Source of the DNA: Aldehydirespirator sp028819505
GTDB taxonomy: Bacteria; Actinomycetota; Acidimicrobiia; Acidimicrobiales; Aldehydirespiratoraceae
Length of the DNA: 64,000 bases
NCBI GenBank assembly: GCA_965207755.1
Contig: OZ242297.1
Coordinates: 3,534,001-3,598,000 of the forward strand
Direction of reading: 5' to 3'
In this document: positions 24,787 through 33,299 of the stretch, in pieces
Numbering within the stretch: the stretch's first letter is position 1
How the letters are laid out: each line of letters starts with the position of its first letter
Position numbers and translations under genes: made by a program
Notes under the pieces: generated by a model
The model's database searches: none
Seen by the model: only the letters and a program-made list of their open reading frames with translations
What the model was told of the DNA's origin: nothing

Positions 24787-25341
24787 CTAGTTGACCTCCA
24801 CGGTCACGTTGGTCGGGTTGGTGATAATGTCGTACACGGCCGACCGCTTCTGGGACTGCGCCACCAGCGCCCTGATCTCGTCACCGGTGGCGTCGGCGTC
24901 GATCTCGTAGGAGACCTTGACGTCGTTGAACCCGTTGCGCACGTCCGGGTCGCCGCCGAGGATGCCGAGGATGTCCATGCTGCCCTGCAGGGTGGCCTTG
25001 ACCGATCGCAGCTGGATCTCGCGGTTCTGGGCCACGGCGGCCACCCCGGCGGTGAGGCAGCTGGCCAGGCCGGCCAGGACCAGCTCGACCGGCGTGGCCG
25101 CGTTGTCCTCGGCCCCGAACACTAGCGGGTGGTCGGCCTCGAGGGTGAAGGTCGAGCGATGCTGGTGCTCCTCGCCGAGCCCGTGGTAGCTGTCGACCGA
25201 GGAGCGGCTGTGCGTGCCGTTCAACCACTCGTTGGTGGCCTTCCAGGTGAACTGGGCCGCCTCGCGTGCCTCGGTTAGGGCGTTGCGGGCGCCCAGCAGG
25301 TGTTCGACGTTCACGCCGTTGTCGACGTTCGCGCTGGTCAT
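24787..25341 (-). CDS. OsmC-family protein with a single conserved cysteine
   Basis: 184 residues. The first OsmC cysteine is present in LAGLASCLTAGVAAVA near residue 95. The position of the second reads SQKRSAVYDIITNP, with serine and no cysteine. Classical OsmC/Ohr peroxidases need both, so this subgroup probably acts differently or as a binding protein. AGGAGG lies ten bases before the ATG. Followed by the flavoprotein gene on the same strand. Confidence 0.85.
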   Translation of the reverse strand: MTSANVDNGVNVEHLLGARNALTEAREAAQFTWKATNEWLNGTHSRSSVDSYHGLGEEHQHRSTFTLEADHPLVFGAEDNAATPVELVLAGLASCLTAGVAAVAQNREIQLRSVKATLQGSMDILGILGGDPDVRNGFNDVKVSYEIDADATGDEIRALVAQSQKRSAVYDIITNPTNVTVEVN

Positions 25342-25504
25342 CGGGTTGCTGCCTCCTGTGTTGATGGCGCTGACTCACCGGAGCTGCGGGCCGGGTCGCG
25401 GACCGCGATTGCAACGGCGACAGTGCAATCTAGAGGCGCCCGGCCGAAATCCCGACATATTCGATCAACATTTCCGGGAATTGGACGGGCCGGGTCTGCG
25501 GACC

Positions 25505-26548
25505 CTAGAGAGGCTTGCGGGCCAAGAAGCAGTACAGCGGCGTGAAGATCCCTGATCGGCCGGCGGCGGCGTAGGCGCCGGCGGTCCGGTCCAGCATCTT
25601 GACGACATCGGCGGAGCCCTTCGGCAGGATCCGCAGCACCTCGGCCAGCCTGGATCCCCCGCCGGCGGTCCTGCGGCCCAGCGGAACCCCGATCAGGGAA
25701 TTGCCCAAGGTCCTGTTCCAAGTCTCCAGGGGCTGGTACCACGGCACGGCCGAGCCGTTCTCCTCGGCGCCCCGATCCATCCCCTCGATGAGCTCGAACC
25801 CCACCGATTCGAGCATCCGGTCCACCTCGCCGAACGTCGCGATCTCCTTGAGCGCGATGCCGTGCATCAAGTCCCGCTTCATGGCCAGGTGCCGTTCGTC
25901 GCCGGGATCGAACCTGTCCGTCAGGCACATCTCCTGACCCCAGAAGAGGGCGCCGGGCTTCAGCACGCGGTAGATCTCGGCGAACGCGCCCGCCTTGTCC
26001 GGTGCATGGCACGTCGACTCGATGGCGTAGCCGCGGTCGAATGTGCCGTCCGCCACGGCCGGCATGTCCATGAAGCTGCACACCAGGTAGTCGACCATGT
26101 GATCGAGCCCGGCCTCGGCGATCAACGACTTCGCCCTGTCCATCTGGATCTCATTGATGTTGACCCCGACGACGCGGACGCCGGCCTCCTCCACGACCCG
26201 GCGCATCGGGCCGCCGACCCCGCAGCCGATGTCGACCACCGTCATGCCCTCGCGCAGTTCCATCTTGTCGATCATCAGCCGCTGGTGACGGATCTTGGAG
26301 TCCTTCACGCTCTCGCCGGGCGACAGCGGCGCGAAGTGCAGGGACTCGCCCCAGCCCCACACCATCAGCGCGTTGCTGATGTCGTAGTACTCCTTGACGG
26401 TCTCCGTGTGGTCGTAGTCGGCCGCGTCGGCATCCCGCCCCGACGCTCGGTCGAGCCATCCGTCGAAGCGCCGTATCCGGCGGGCTACTCCCCCCTCGAC
26501 CCGATCAGCCGCCCGAAGTCCGGTGAGCACCCGCAGCAGCCTGGACAC
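25505..26548 (-). CDS. Sterol C-24 methyltransferase-like SAM-dependent methyltransferase
   Basis: 347 residues. SAM motif I is VVDIGCGVGGP (104-114). The stretches WGWGESLHFAPLSPGES (64-80), YAIESTCHAP (174-183) and EIYRVLKPGALF (191-202) match eukaryotic Erg6/SMT1 region by region. The C-terminus also follows the sterol methyltransferase domain: LPKGS, then AGRSGIFTPL and FLARKPL. Simple gamma-tocopherol or cyclopropane methyltransferases lack this tail. Predicted role: methylation of C-24 on a sterol side chain, or of a related triterpenoid. No sterol-synthesis genes are in the window. The gene stands alone between OsmC and the oxidase cluster. Confidence 0.78.
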   Translation of the reverse strand: MSRLLRVLTGLRAADRVEGGVARRIRRFDGWLDRASGRDADAADYDHTETVKEYYDISNALMVWGWGESLHFAPLSPGESVKDSKIRHQRLMIDKMELREGMTVVDIGCGVGGPMRRVVEEAGVRVVGVNINEIQMDRAKSLIAEAGLDHMVDYLVCSFMDMPAVADGTFDRGYAIESTCHAPDKAGAFAEIYRVLKPGALFWGQEMCLTDRFDPGDERHLAMKRDLMHGIALKEIATFGEVDRMLESVGFELIEGMDRGAEENGSAVPWYQPLETWNRTLGNSLIGVPLGRRTAGGGSRLAEVLRILPKGSADVVKMLDRTAGAYAAAGRSGIFTPLYCFLARKPL

Positions 26549-26626
26549 CCCCGCAAGTCTAGGTGCGGGGCTCCTAAGGCTCTAACGTCAACCACCCGAT
26601 GCACTCAATGCGGCTGTGTCGGCTGG

Positions 26627-26642
26627 GCTCCGCTCACGGAGC
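26627..26642 (-). terminator. Short hairpin past the ctaG stop
   Basis: Perfect 6-base arms GCTCCG and CGGAGC around a 4-base loop, 13 bases downstream of the ctaG stop at the end of the oxidase cluster. No T-run follows on the minus strand, so intrinsic termination is only a possibility. Confidence 0.3.
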
Positions 26643-26654
26643 GTGACCCGAAAA

Positions 26655-27563
26655 CTAGAGAGTCGGCTCGTGGGGCGGGGGGCCCAGGCGCTCGAACTCG
26701 GCCTCCACGTCGGCTGTGGTCAGGGTGTTGGCCGCCAGGCGCCGACGGCGCTCCTCGAGGTCGGCGCGGCGCTGGGCGGCCGAGAAGCGGAAGAACCGGA
26801 TGGCGATCAGCGTCCACAGGTAGAGGCCGCCCAGCACTTTCATCACCGCGCCGGCGGCCTGCTGGTCGGCGGCCACCGAGATCCCGAACAGGCGCTGGGC
26901 GTGGTCGTAGACCGGGTACACCGCGCCCTCGGCGAAGGTCAGCCAGGCGGCCGGCACGGTGGGAATGATCGACATGGTGAACAGGTACACCATCTTCATC
27001 GGCTCGGACAGGTGCAACTCCCTCAGCGGGCCGACCACCGGCGTCCACATGGCCAGCGCGCTGGCGAACATCAACAGGTGCATGGCGTAGTGGAAGGGGC
27101 CGCTGCGAACCGACAACTCCACCACGGTGTTCCAGTGCATCAGCGCCTGCAGGGCGTTGAAGGCCACCCCGGCCACCAGCGGATGCACTAGGCGGCGGAT
27201 GACCCTGGCCGCACGCGAGCCGTCGACGACGATGAGCCGGGCCAGCCACTCGGGCACGGCCATCAGCAGCAGCGGCGGCACCACGAAGCTGATCAGCAGA
27301 TGCTGAACCATGTGAACCGAGTAGAGGTACTCCTCGGCGATGTCGTGCATGGGCCAGTCCGCCGACACCCACAGCAGGGCGACACCGGCGACGAAGCACA
27401 GCCGCTGGCGTCCCGTCACGGCAGCGGTGCCTGCTCCAGGACCGGCGACGGGGGCAACCACCCGCACGACGTAGAAGCCGAGGCCGACGATCGCGGCGAC
27501 CATCAGCCACACCTCAGGGTGGAACTGGAAGCGCCAAGCGTCGGTGGCGGCCAGCGCGCCCAT
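26655..27563 (-). CDS. ctaG: CtaG-type (caa3_CtaG) cytochrome c oxidase assembly protein
   Basis: 302 residues with about seven membrane helices. Histidine-rich helix features of the caa3_CtaG family are visible: FHPEVWLM, DWPMHDIAEEYLYSVHMVQH and NALQALMHWN. It is thought to help copper insertion into the oxidase. The ATG at 27563 is chosen. A longer in-frame version starting in the dispersed repeat (ARAARERSEQERDI) is possible but looks like repeat-derived sequence. It is the last gene of the cox cluster, separated from cox4 by the 98-bp repeat. Confidence 0.88.
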   Translation of the reverse strand: MGALAATDAWRFQFHPEVWLMVAAIVGLGFYVVRVVAPVAGPGAGTAAVTGRQRLCFVAGVALLWVSADWPMHDIAEEYLYSVHMVQHLLISFVVPPLLLMAVPEWLARLIVVDGSRAARVIRRLVHPLVAGVAFNALQALMHWNTVVELSVRSGPFHYAMHLLMFASALAMWTPVVGPLRELHLSEPMKMVYLFTMSIIPTVPAAWLTFAEGAVYPVYDHAQRLFGISVAADQQAAGAVMKVLGGLYLWTLIAIRFFRFSAAQRRADLEERRRRLAANTLTTADVEAEFERLGPPPHEPTL

Positions 27564-27567
27564 TATG

Positions 27568-27665
27568 TCCCGCTCTTGTTCGCTGCGCTCACGGGCCGCT
27601 CGGGCCACGGCCTCGCTGAGGTCGTCGCGAGACTCGCATGGATACTGTCTACCCGCTCGGCCTCT
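27568..27665 (-). repeat. 98-bp dispersed bipartite repeat, copy 2
   Basis: 50-base block at 27568-27617, 35-base variable centre, 13-base block at 27653-27665. The 13-base end lies three bases past the cox4 stop and the 50-base end stops four bases before the ctaG start codon. The repeat fills the whole gap. Its peptide frame runs in frame into ctaG. Confidence 0.92.
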
Positions 27666-27668
27666 GGG

Positions 27669-28043
27669 CTAGACCCAGAACTCGAAGACCGTGAGCGTGA
27701 CCAGGTACACGCCGACGGCCAGGACCAGTCCGGCTGTGAACATCCGGCCGAACAGCTTGTTGTCGAAGCGCAGGTGCATGAACCAGGTGGCCACCAAATA
27801 GAACTTGACCACCATCATGAAGATCAGCGACGGCACCAGCGCCACCCCCCAGTCGAGCACCGTCTCGAAGTAGGTGAACACCTCGAGTGCGGTGATCGCC
27901 GCCAGGACGACCGCGATCTTGACGTAGGCCCAGTCCGACGGATGGGCGTGGCCCTCCTCGTGGCCCTCGTCGTGGTGCTCAGCGGCTTCGGGCTCGGAGT
28001 GCTCGGAGGTGGCGGTGTCGCTCATGGGGCCAATGTCGCTCAT
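27669..28043 (-). CDS. Cytochrome c oxidase subunit IV (prokaryotic type)
   Basis: 124 residues: a histidine- and acid-rich cytoplasmic N-terminus (EHHDEGHEEGHAHP) followed by three membrane helices, including LIFMMVVKFYLVATWFMHLR, the family core. It stabilises the aa3/caa3 oxidase. ATG at 28043 or 28025 are both possible. It follows ctaE by four bases on the same strand. Confidence 0.88.
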   Translation of the reverse strand: MSDIGPMSDTATSEHSEPEAAEHHDEGHEEGHAHPSDWAYVKIAVVLAAITALEVFTYFETVLDWGVALVPSLIFMMVVKFYLVATWFMHLRFDNKLFGRMFTAGLVLAVGVYLVTLTVFEFWV

Positions 28044-28047
28044 GGTC

Positions 28048-28680
28048 CTAGTCGGCGGGGATCAGGTAGATGACGGTGAAGATGAAGATCCACACGATGT
28101 CCACGAAGTGCCAGTAGAGGCCGACGATCTCCACCGTCTCGGCGTTGCGCTGGGTGAGCCTGCCCTTCAGCGAGGCCACGAACAGCGACATCAGCATCAC
28201 GATGCCGAGGCTCACGTGCACGCCGTGGAAGCCGGTGAGGGTGAAGAATGCGCTGCTGGCCGGGTTGGTGGTGAAGGCCACGCCCTCACGGACGAAGGCG
28301 GTGAACTCGTACACCTGCCCGCCGATGAACACCCCGCCCAGCAGGGCCGTGGCCAGCAGCCAGGTGCGGCCGGCCTCTGCCTCGCCGCGGGACACGGCGG
28401 ACAGGGCCAGCACCATCGTGAGCGAACTCATCAGCAGCACGAACGAGCTGACCGAAGTGAACGGGATGTCGAACACGTCGGTGGGCAGCGTGCGACCGTT
28501 GCCGCGGGTCTTGTACAGCAGGTAGGTGGAGATCAGCCCGCCGAAGAGCAGGCACTCCGAGCCCAGGAACACCCACATGGCCAGCTTGGTGTGCGACAGG
28601 CCGGTGGTGGTGGCGTGCTCGTCGTGGCCGTGTTCGTCGGCCGCGTGGCCCAGGTCGGCAGTCACAGCCTCAGCGCTCAT
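28048..28680 (-). CDS. ctaE: Cytochrome c oxidase subunit III
   Basis: 210 residues with five membrane helices. The family regions are KLAMWVFLGSECLLFGGLIS (about 31-50), the conserved glutamate in this helix, and FTLTGFHGVHVSLGIVML (about 146-163). The last helix is YWHFVDIVWIFIFTVIYL. It supports proton uptake and oxygen access to subunit I. Its start overlaps the ctaD stop in an ATGA junction. A divergent COX3-like paralogue lies at 32715-33299. Confidence 0.95.
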   Translation of the reverse strand: MSAEAVTADLGHAADEHGHDEHATTTGLSHTKLAMWVFLGSECLLFGGLISTYLLYKTRGNGRTLPTDVFDIPFTSVSSFVLLMSSLTMVLALSAVSRGEAEAGRTWLLATALLGGVFIGGQVYEFTAFVREGVAFTTNPASSAFFTLTGFHGVHVSLGIVMLMSLFVASLKGRLTQRNAETVEIVGLYWHFVDIVWIFIFTVIYLIPAD

Positions 28681-30659
28681 GGCTGGCCGTCCTCGCCGTC
28701 GCCGCTGTGGTCAGCGTCGTCGTCTTCGTGGTGGTCGTGGGCGGCGTCGGGGTCGTCCACCGGTTCCAGCGCCCATGAGTACAGCGACGCGATCGTCAAC
28801 AGGGCGCCGATGAGGGCCAGCCAGAGGTTGAAGATCAGGCCGTAGCCGATGAGGGGCAGCCCGACGGCCACGGCCAGCGGCCAGAAGGACGGCGACGGCA
28901 GGTGCACGCCGGTCGCCTCGCCGGTCTGGGCGACCTCCTCTACGGTGGCGACCCGCACCACCTGGCCCTCGTCGTTCTCGGCGTACTTGGCGTGCCACCA
29001 CTCGTCGCGGCCGTGAACCTGCGGCACCGTGTCGAAGTTGTGCGTCGGCACCGGAGACGGGATCGACCACTCGAGGCTGCGGGCATCCCACGGATCCGGA
29101 CCGGGAGGGGGCAGATGGGGGGCGTCGCGCTTGGACTTCACCACGTTCCAGATGAAGATCACCACGCTCACCGCGATCAGCAGCGAACCGACGGTGGCCG
29201 CCATGTTCCAGAACTCGAAGCCGTAGCCGCGGGCGTAGGTGTCGATGCGGCGCGACATGCCTTGCAGGCCCAGGATGTGCATCGGGCCGAAGGTGAGGTT
29301 GAACCCCACCAGCATGATCCAGAAGCTCCAGTTGCCGAGCCGCTCATTCAGGAAGTGCCCCCAGATCTTGGGCCACCAGAAGTAGATGCCGGCGAACAGG
29401 CCGAGCACACCACCGCCGAAGATCACGTAGTGGAAGTGGGCCACGATGTAGTAGGTGTCGGTCTGCTGGGTGTCGGCCGGCGCCACCGAATGGGTCACGC
29501 CGGACAGGCCGCCGATGGTGAACATGGCCACCGTGGCCACCGCGAACTTCATAGCCACGGTGAACCGCAACTTCCCGCCCCACATCGTGGCAAGCCAGTT
29601 GAGGACCTTCACCCCCGTCGGCACCGCGATGAACATGGTCGACAACGAGAAGGCGGCCACCGAGATGGGGCCCATGCCCGACACGAACATGTGGTGGGCC
29701 CACACGCCCCAGCCCATGAACCCGATGGCGATGCCCGAGAACACCATGAACTCGTAGCCGAACAGGGGCTTGCGGCTGAAGGTGGGAATCACCTCGGACA
29801 CCACCCCGAACGCGGGCAGGATGATGATGTACACCTCGGGATGGCCGAATATCCAGAACAGGTGCTGCCACAGCAGCGGGTCGGCGCCGGCGTCGGGGTT
29901 GAAGAACTGGGCGTCGAAGAGCCGGTCGAACATCAGCAGGAACAGCGCCACGGTTATCACGGGCAGCGCGAACAGCAGCAGGAACTGGGTGATCAGCAGC
30001 ATCCAGGTGAGCACCGGCATGCGCATCAGCGTCATGCCCGGGGCCCGCATGTTGAGGCAGGTGACGATCAGGTTCACCGACGACACCAGGGAGGCGATGC
30101 CCAGGATCTGCAGGCCGATGGCGTAGAAGTCCACGCCGTGGCTCGGCGAGAAGGCCACCCCGCTGTTGGTGGAGTAGCAGAACCAGCCGCAGTCGGCGCC
30201 GCCGCCGCCCACGATCCACGACGTGTTCAAGAAGATGGCCCCCGACAGCCAGATCCAGAACGACAGCGCGTTGAGGCGGGGGAAGGCGACGTCGCGGGCG
30301 CCGATCTGCAGGGGGATGAAGTAGTTCGAGAAGGCCGCGGCCAGCGGCATGATGAACAGGAACACCATGGTGACGCCGTGCATGGTGTACACTTGGTTGT
30401 AGACGTCGGCGCTGAGCACCGAGCCCTCCGGTGCGGCCAGCTGCAGGCGGATCAGCAGAGCCTCGACCCCGCCGACCAGGAAGAAGAACATGGCCGAGGC
30501 GCCGTACAGGATCCCGATGCGCTTGTGGTCGACGGTGCTGAGCCAGTCCCGCCAGCCCCGGCCCTCCTGGGGGCGGGTGAACACGCCGAGGGGCCGTTCT
30601 GCGTAGCGCACGGAATCGCCGGGGCCCAGCTCGAGCGGAGTCTTCTCAACTATTGCCAT
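28677..30659 (-). CDS. ctaD: Cytochrome c oxidase subunit I
   Basis: 660 residues. All metal ligands are visible: heme a ligand H94 (YTMHGVTMVF), CuB ligands H273 (FGHPEVY, with cross-linked Y277) and H322-H323 (WAHHMF), and H408/H410 (AHFHYV) for hemes a3 and a. It reduces oxygen to water and pumps protons. After the usual 12 helices (to about residue 520) a soluble segment and two further helices follow. The C-terminal tail is histidine/aspartate rich (HDHHEDDDADHSGDGEDG). Central gene of the cox cluster, between ctaC and ctaE. Confidence 0.97.
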   Translation of the reverse strand: MAIVEKTPLELGPGDSVRYAERPLGVFTRPQEGRGWRDWLSTVDHKRIGILYGASAMFFFLVGGVEALLIRLQLAAPEGSVLSADVYNQVYTMHGVTMVFLFIMPLAAAFSNYFIPLQIGARDVAFPRLNALSFWIWLSGAIFLNTSWIVGGGGADCGWFCYSTNSGVAFSPSHGVDFYAIGLQILGIASLVSSVNLIVTCLNMRAPGMTLMRMPVLTWMLLITQFLLLFALPVITVALFLLMFDRLFDAQFFNPDAGADPLLWQHLFWIFGHPEVYIIILPAFGVVSEVIPTFSRKPLFGYEFMVFSGIAIGFMGWGVWAHHMFVSGMGPISVAAFSLSTMFIAVPTGVKVLNWLATMWGGKLRFTVAMKFAVATVAMFTIGGLSGVTHSVAPADTQQTDTYYIVAHFHYVIFGGGVLGLFAGIYFWWPKIWGHFLNERLGNWSFWIMLVGFNLTFGPMHILGLQGMSRRIDTYARGYGFEFWNMAATVGSLLIAVSVVIFIWNVVKSKRDAPHLPPPGPDPWDARSLEWSIPSPVPTHNFDTVPQVHGRDEWWHAKYAENDEGQVVRVATVEEVAQTGEATGVHLPSPSFWPLAVAVGLPLIGYGLIFNLWLALIGALLTIASLYSWALEPVDDPDAAHDHHEDDDADHSGDGEDGQP

Positions 30660-30663
30660 GTCG

Positions 30664-31893
30664 TCACTCCACCTGGGTCGCTTCGATTATCCAGCCGGCG
30701 GGCTTCGCTCCCAGGCCCGAAAGGTAGGCCACCAGGTCGTCGATCTGCTGCTCGCTCAGATCGAGGTCGGGCATGCCCCGGAACTGCTGGCCCGGCACCG
30801 TGTAGTTCTCTTTGAGAGCATTCGGGTCGCGCAGCCAGGCCTCCAGGTCTGTGCGGTTCAGCGACCCGTCGGCGTTGTAGGTGTTGAAGATCCCGCCCGC
30901 GAAGGTGCTGCGGCCGGCGAAGTGGGTCAGGTTGGGTGCGGCCCCGGAGGCCTGGTCGGCCCCCTCGTACACGTCGTCGTTCACTCCCTCGATGAGATGG
31001 CACGAGGTGCAGATGCCCGAGAACACCTCCAAGCCCGCCAACGCCTCGGGATCGGCGGGCGCCGCCGCGTCGGCGCTGGTGCTGTCCACCCACGCCTGGA
31101 AGTCGGCCGGGCTGAGCGCCACCGCCTGCATCCTCATGCGCGAGTGCGACAGGCCGCAGAACTCGGTGCACTGCCCGAAGTAGAAGCCTGGACTGGAAGC
31201 CTCGATCTTCCAGGGCGAGAAGCGGTTGGGAACGGCGTCGCGCTTGCCGTTGAGCGCCGGGATCCAGAAGGAGTGGATCACGTCGCGCGACGTGATGATC
31301 AACTCGACCTCCTCGCCGGTGGGGATCACGATCTGGCCGGAGGTGACGATGTCGGCTGGGGGCAGGGTCTTGGCGTCTCCGTGGGCCCGCAGGTCGGCCA
31401 GGTCCACCTGGTCGGTGAAGTAGTAGCGGAACTCCCACCACCACTGGTTGCCGACCACCACGACGGTCGGTTCCCACATGACGCTGCGGTCGTCGATGGT
31501 GACCGCCATGGCGTTGTCCTCGGTGGCCTCCACGGTGGGCAGCGACCACAGCATGAGGCCGGCCACCGCGATCATGGTCACGAGGAACCCGACGGTCCAG
31601 CCGACCTCCAGCGGGACGTGGCCGTGGGTCTGCGCAGGCCACTGGTCGTCGCCGTCGTAGGTCTCGACCCGGTTCCTCCAGATGAGCCAGACCATGGCGA
31701 CAGCGATGCCCACGAACACCGCCGCCGCGATCCAGAACACCGGCAGCACGCCCCGGCTGTGCAGCTCCCTGGCGATCGGGCCCTGCGGGGCGAAGGTGTC
31801 GAGCTCCGCATCGGACGCGCAGCCGGTGGCCACGGCCGCGCCCAGCAGGACCAGCGTCCGCGGGACGAGGCGGCGGATCGGGGCGGACCGCAT
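30664..31893 (-). CDS. ctaC: Cytochrome c oxidase subunit II with fused cytochrome c domain (caa3 type)
   Basis: 409 residues. A lipoprotein-type signal (LVLLGAAVATGCAS) opens the protein, then two membrane helices. The CuA site is GQCTEFCGLSHSRM near residues 240-253. A C-terminal cytochrome c domain carries CTSCH near 300 and a distal methionine in FRGMPDLDL. Fusion of cytochrome c to subunit II defines the caa3 type. The ATG is chosen because it follows the upstream stop by one base; an overlapping GTG three codons earlier is possible. The stop is four bases before ctaD. Confidence 0.95.
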   Translation of the reverse strand: MRSAPIRRLVPRTLVLLGAAVATGCASDAELDTFAPQGPIARELHSRGVLPVFWIAAAVFVGIAVAMVWLIWRNRVETYDGDDQWPAQTHGHVPLEVGWTVGFLVTMIAVAGLMLWSLPTVEATEDNAMAVTIDDRSVMWEPTVVVVGNQWWWEFRYYFTDQVDLADLRAHGDAKTLPPADIVTSGQIVIPTGEEVELIITSRDVIHSFWIPALNGKRDAVPNRFSPWKIEASSPGFYFGQCTEFCGLSHSRMRMQAVALSPADFQAWVDSTSADAAAPADPEALAGLEVFSGICTSCHLIEGVNDDVYEGADQASGAAPNLTHFAGRSTFAGGIFNTYNADGSLNRTDLEAWLRDPNALKENYTVPGQQFRGMPDLDLSEQQIDDLVAYLSGLGAKPAGWIIEATQVE

Positions 31894-31894
31894 C

Positions 31895-32707
31895 TCAGCC
31901 ACCGTGCTCTCCGGCGTCGGGCGGCTCGCCCGACTCCTCGCCGGTCTCCTCGTGGGTCTCGTCGGTGTGGTGGGCGAAGTCCCGCTCGCCGGCCACTGCC
32001 GCCAGCACCCCGCCAACCAGCAGCAGCAGCGCACCGACCGTCCCCAGGACGCGCACGAGGCGGCGGCCGAGCCCGGGCCGGGACGCGTACACCCAGGCGC
32101 CGCCCAGGATGAGGGCGGACACCACGCCGGCGACGGTCACCGCCCCCAGCTGCGACACGGTCAGCAGGATCCGCGACGCCGCCAGCACGATCACCCCGAC
32201 CGCGAGCGCTCCGACGACGGGGATCTCGATGGGGGCCATGATCCGGTTGCGCAGCTCGCGGTTGACGGCGGTGTCGCCGGTGGCCCGGTCGGCCCAGGCG
32301 TCCATCGTCCACTCCACCATCGACAGGACGATCACGGCCAGGCCGAGCACGAACACCATCGGGTGCAGCACCAGGCCCACGGCCGCCGCGCCCGCCCCGA
32401 AGGAGGCCACCACCGGCCAGAAGCTCGCGGTGACCGGCTGGTCGGTCAGCACCTCGGCCAGATTCTGGAGACGGGCCTGAGCGGAGGCGTCGGCATCGCG
32501 GAACGACACCAGCACGAGGCTGATGGTCAGCGACACGGCGGCCAGGCCCACCAGCACGCCGTAGCCGATGTGGTCGCCGACGCCGCCCTTCCATCCCAGC
32601 GACAGTGGTCCGACGTGATTGCCGCCGGTGGTGTAGCCGTACACCAGCGCGGCGGCACAGAACGCGGCGAACAGTCCGAAGAAGAACTTGAATCCGGTAG
32701 TGAACAC
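31895..32707 (-). CDS. Multi-helix membrane protein of the oxidase cluster, unknown function
   Basis: 270 residues with about six to seven hydrophobic helices, starting MFTTGFKFFFGLFAAFCAA. Its C-terminus is rich in histidine, glutamate and aspartate (AHHTDETHEETGEESGEP). It sits between the COX3-like paralogue (7-base gap) and ctaC (1-base gap), so it is certainly part of the operon. It has no visible heme or copper ligand set. A role in assembly or in a complex with the COX1-like and COX3-like paralogues is inference. Confidence 0.75.
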   Translation of the reverse strand: MFTTGFKFFFGLFAAFCAAALVYGYTTGGNHVGPLSLGWKGGVGDHIGYGVLVGLAAVSLTISLVLVSFRDADASAQARLQNLAEVLTDQPVTASFWPVVASFGAGAAAVGLVLHPMVFVLGLAVIVLSMVEWTMDAWADRATGDTAVNRELRNRIMAPIEIPVVGALAVGVIVLAASRILLTVSQLGAVTVAGVVSALILGGAWVYASRPGLGRRLVRVLGTVGALLLLVGGVLAAVAGERDFAHHTDETHEETGEESGEPPDAGEHGG

Positions 32708-32714
32708 GAGCTGC

Positions 32715-33299
32715 CTACTTCGTTATGAAGACGACGTACCAGACCAGGAAGTAGCACAGCACGCACATGTGCCAGTAGGCGCCCGCAGCCTGCACGCCGT
32801 GGGCCAGGTCCCGCCCGAAGGGCCCCATCAGCGAGCGGATGGTGGTGACGGCCAGCATCGCCATCCCGCCGATCAGCATGGCGATGAACGAGCCCGTGAC
32901 CGCGTAGAACAGCAGCTCGGCCCGACCGCCGTCGATGGCGAAGGCGGTGTCGGTGTACACGAACCAGAACTGGTTGATCACCGCCGCCCCGAACATCAAG
33001 GTGACGCCCAGCGCGATGAACCCGTGGGGCCTGTCCTCGTCCCGGGCGGCCTGCACGGCCCACTGCACCGTCACCATCGACAGCACCAGCGTCATCATCA
33101 TCATCCCGGCCGGGCCGAGCTCGACGCTGCCCTCCGGGAACCACTCCTGGCCCGTGGCCCGAGCCAGCTGGCGCTGCTGGACGTACACCGCGACCAGCGC
33201 GGCGAAGGCCGTGAAGACCGCGCCGGTGGCGAGCAGGGCGCCGACGACGACGGTGCGAGGCCGGGTCGCCTCCGCGGCGGGCAGCGCCGTCGTTCTCAT
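32715..33299 (-). CDS. COX3-like heme-copper oxidase subunit III paralogue
   Basis: 194 residues with five membrane helices, divergent from the canonical ctaE. The last helix GAYWHMCVLCYFLVWYVVFI aligns with the ctaE ending, and the FWFVYTDTAFAID region replaces the usual loop. It overlaps the COX1-like paralogue in an ATGA junction, so the two are cotranslated and may form a pair. With the inactive subunit I it may make a non-catalytic membrane complex. Confidence 0.75.
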   Translation of the reverse strand: MRTTALPAAEATRPRTVVVGALLATGAVFTAFAALVAVYVQQRQLARATGQEWFPEGSVELGPAGMMMMTLVLSMVTVQWAVQAARDEDRPHGFIALGVTLMFGAAVINQFWFVYTDTAFAIDGGRAELLFYAVTGSFIAMLIGGMAMLAVTTIRSLMGPFGRDLAHGVQAAGAYWHMCVLCYFLVWYVVFITK

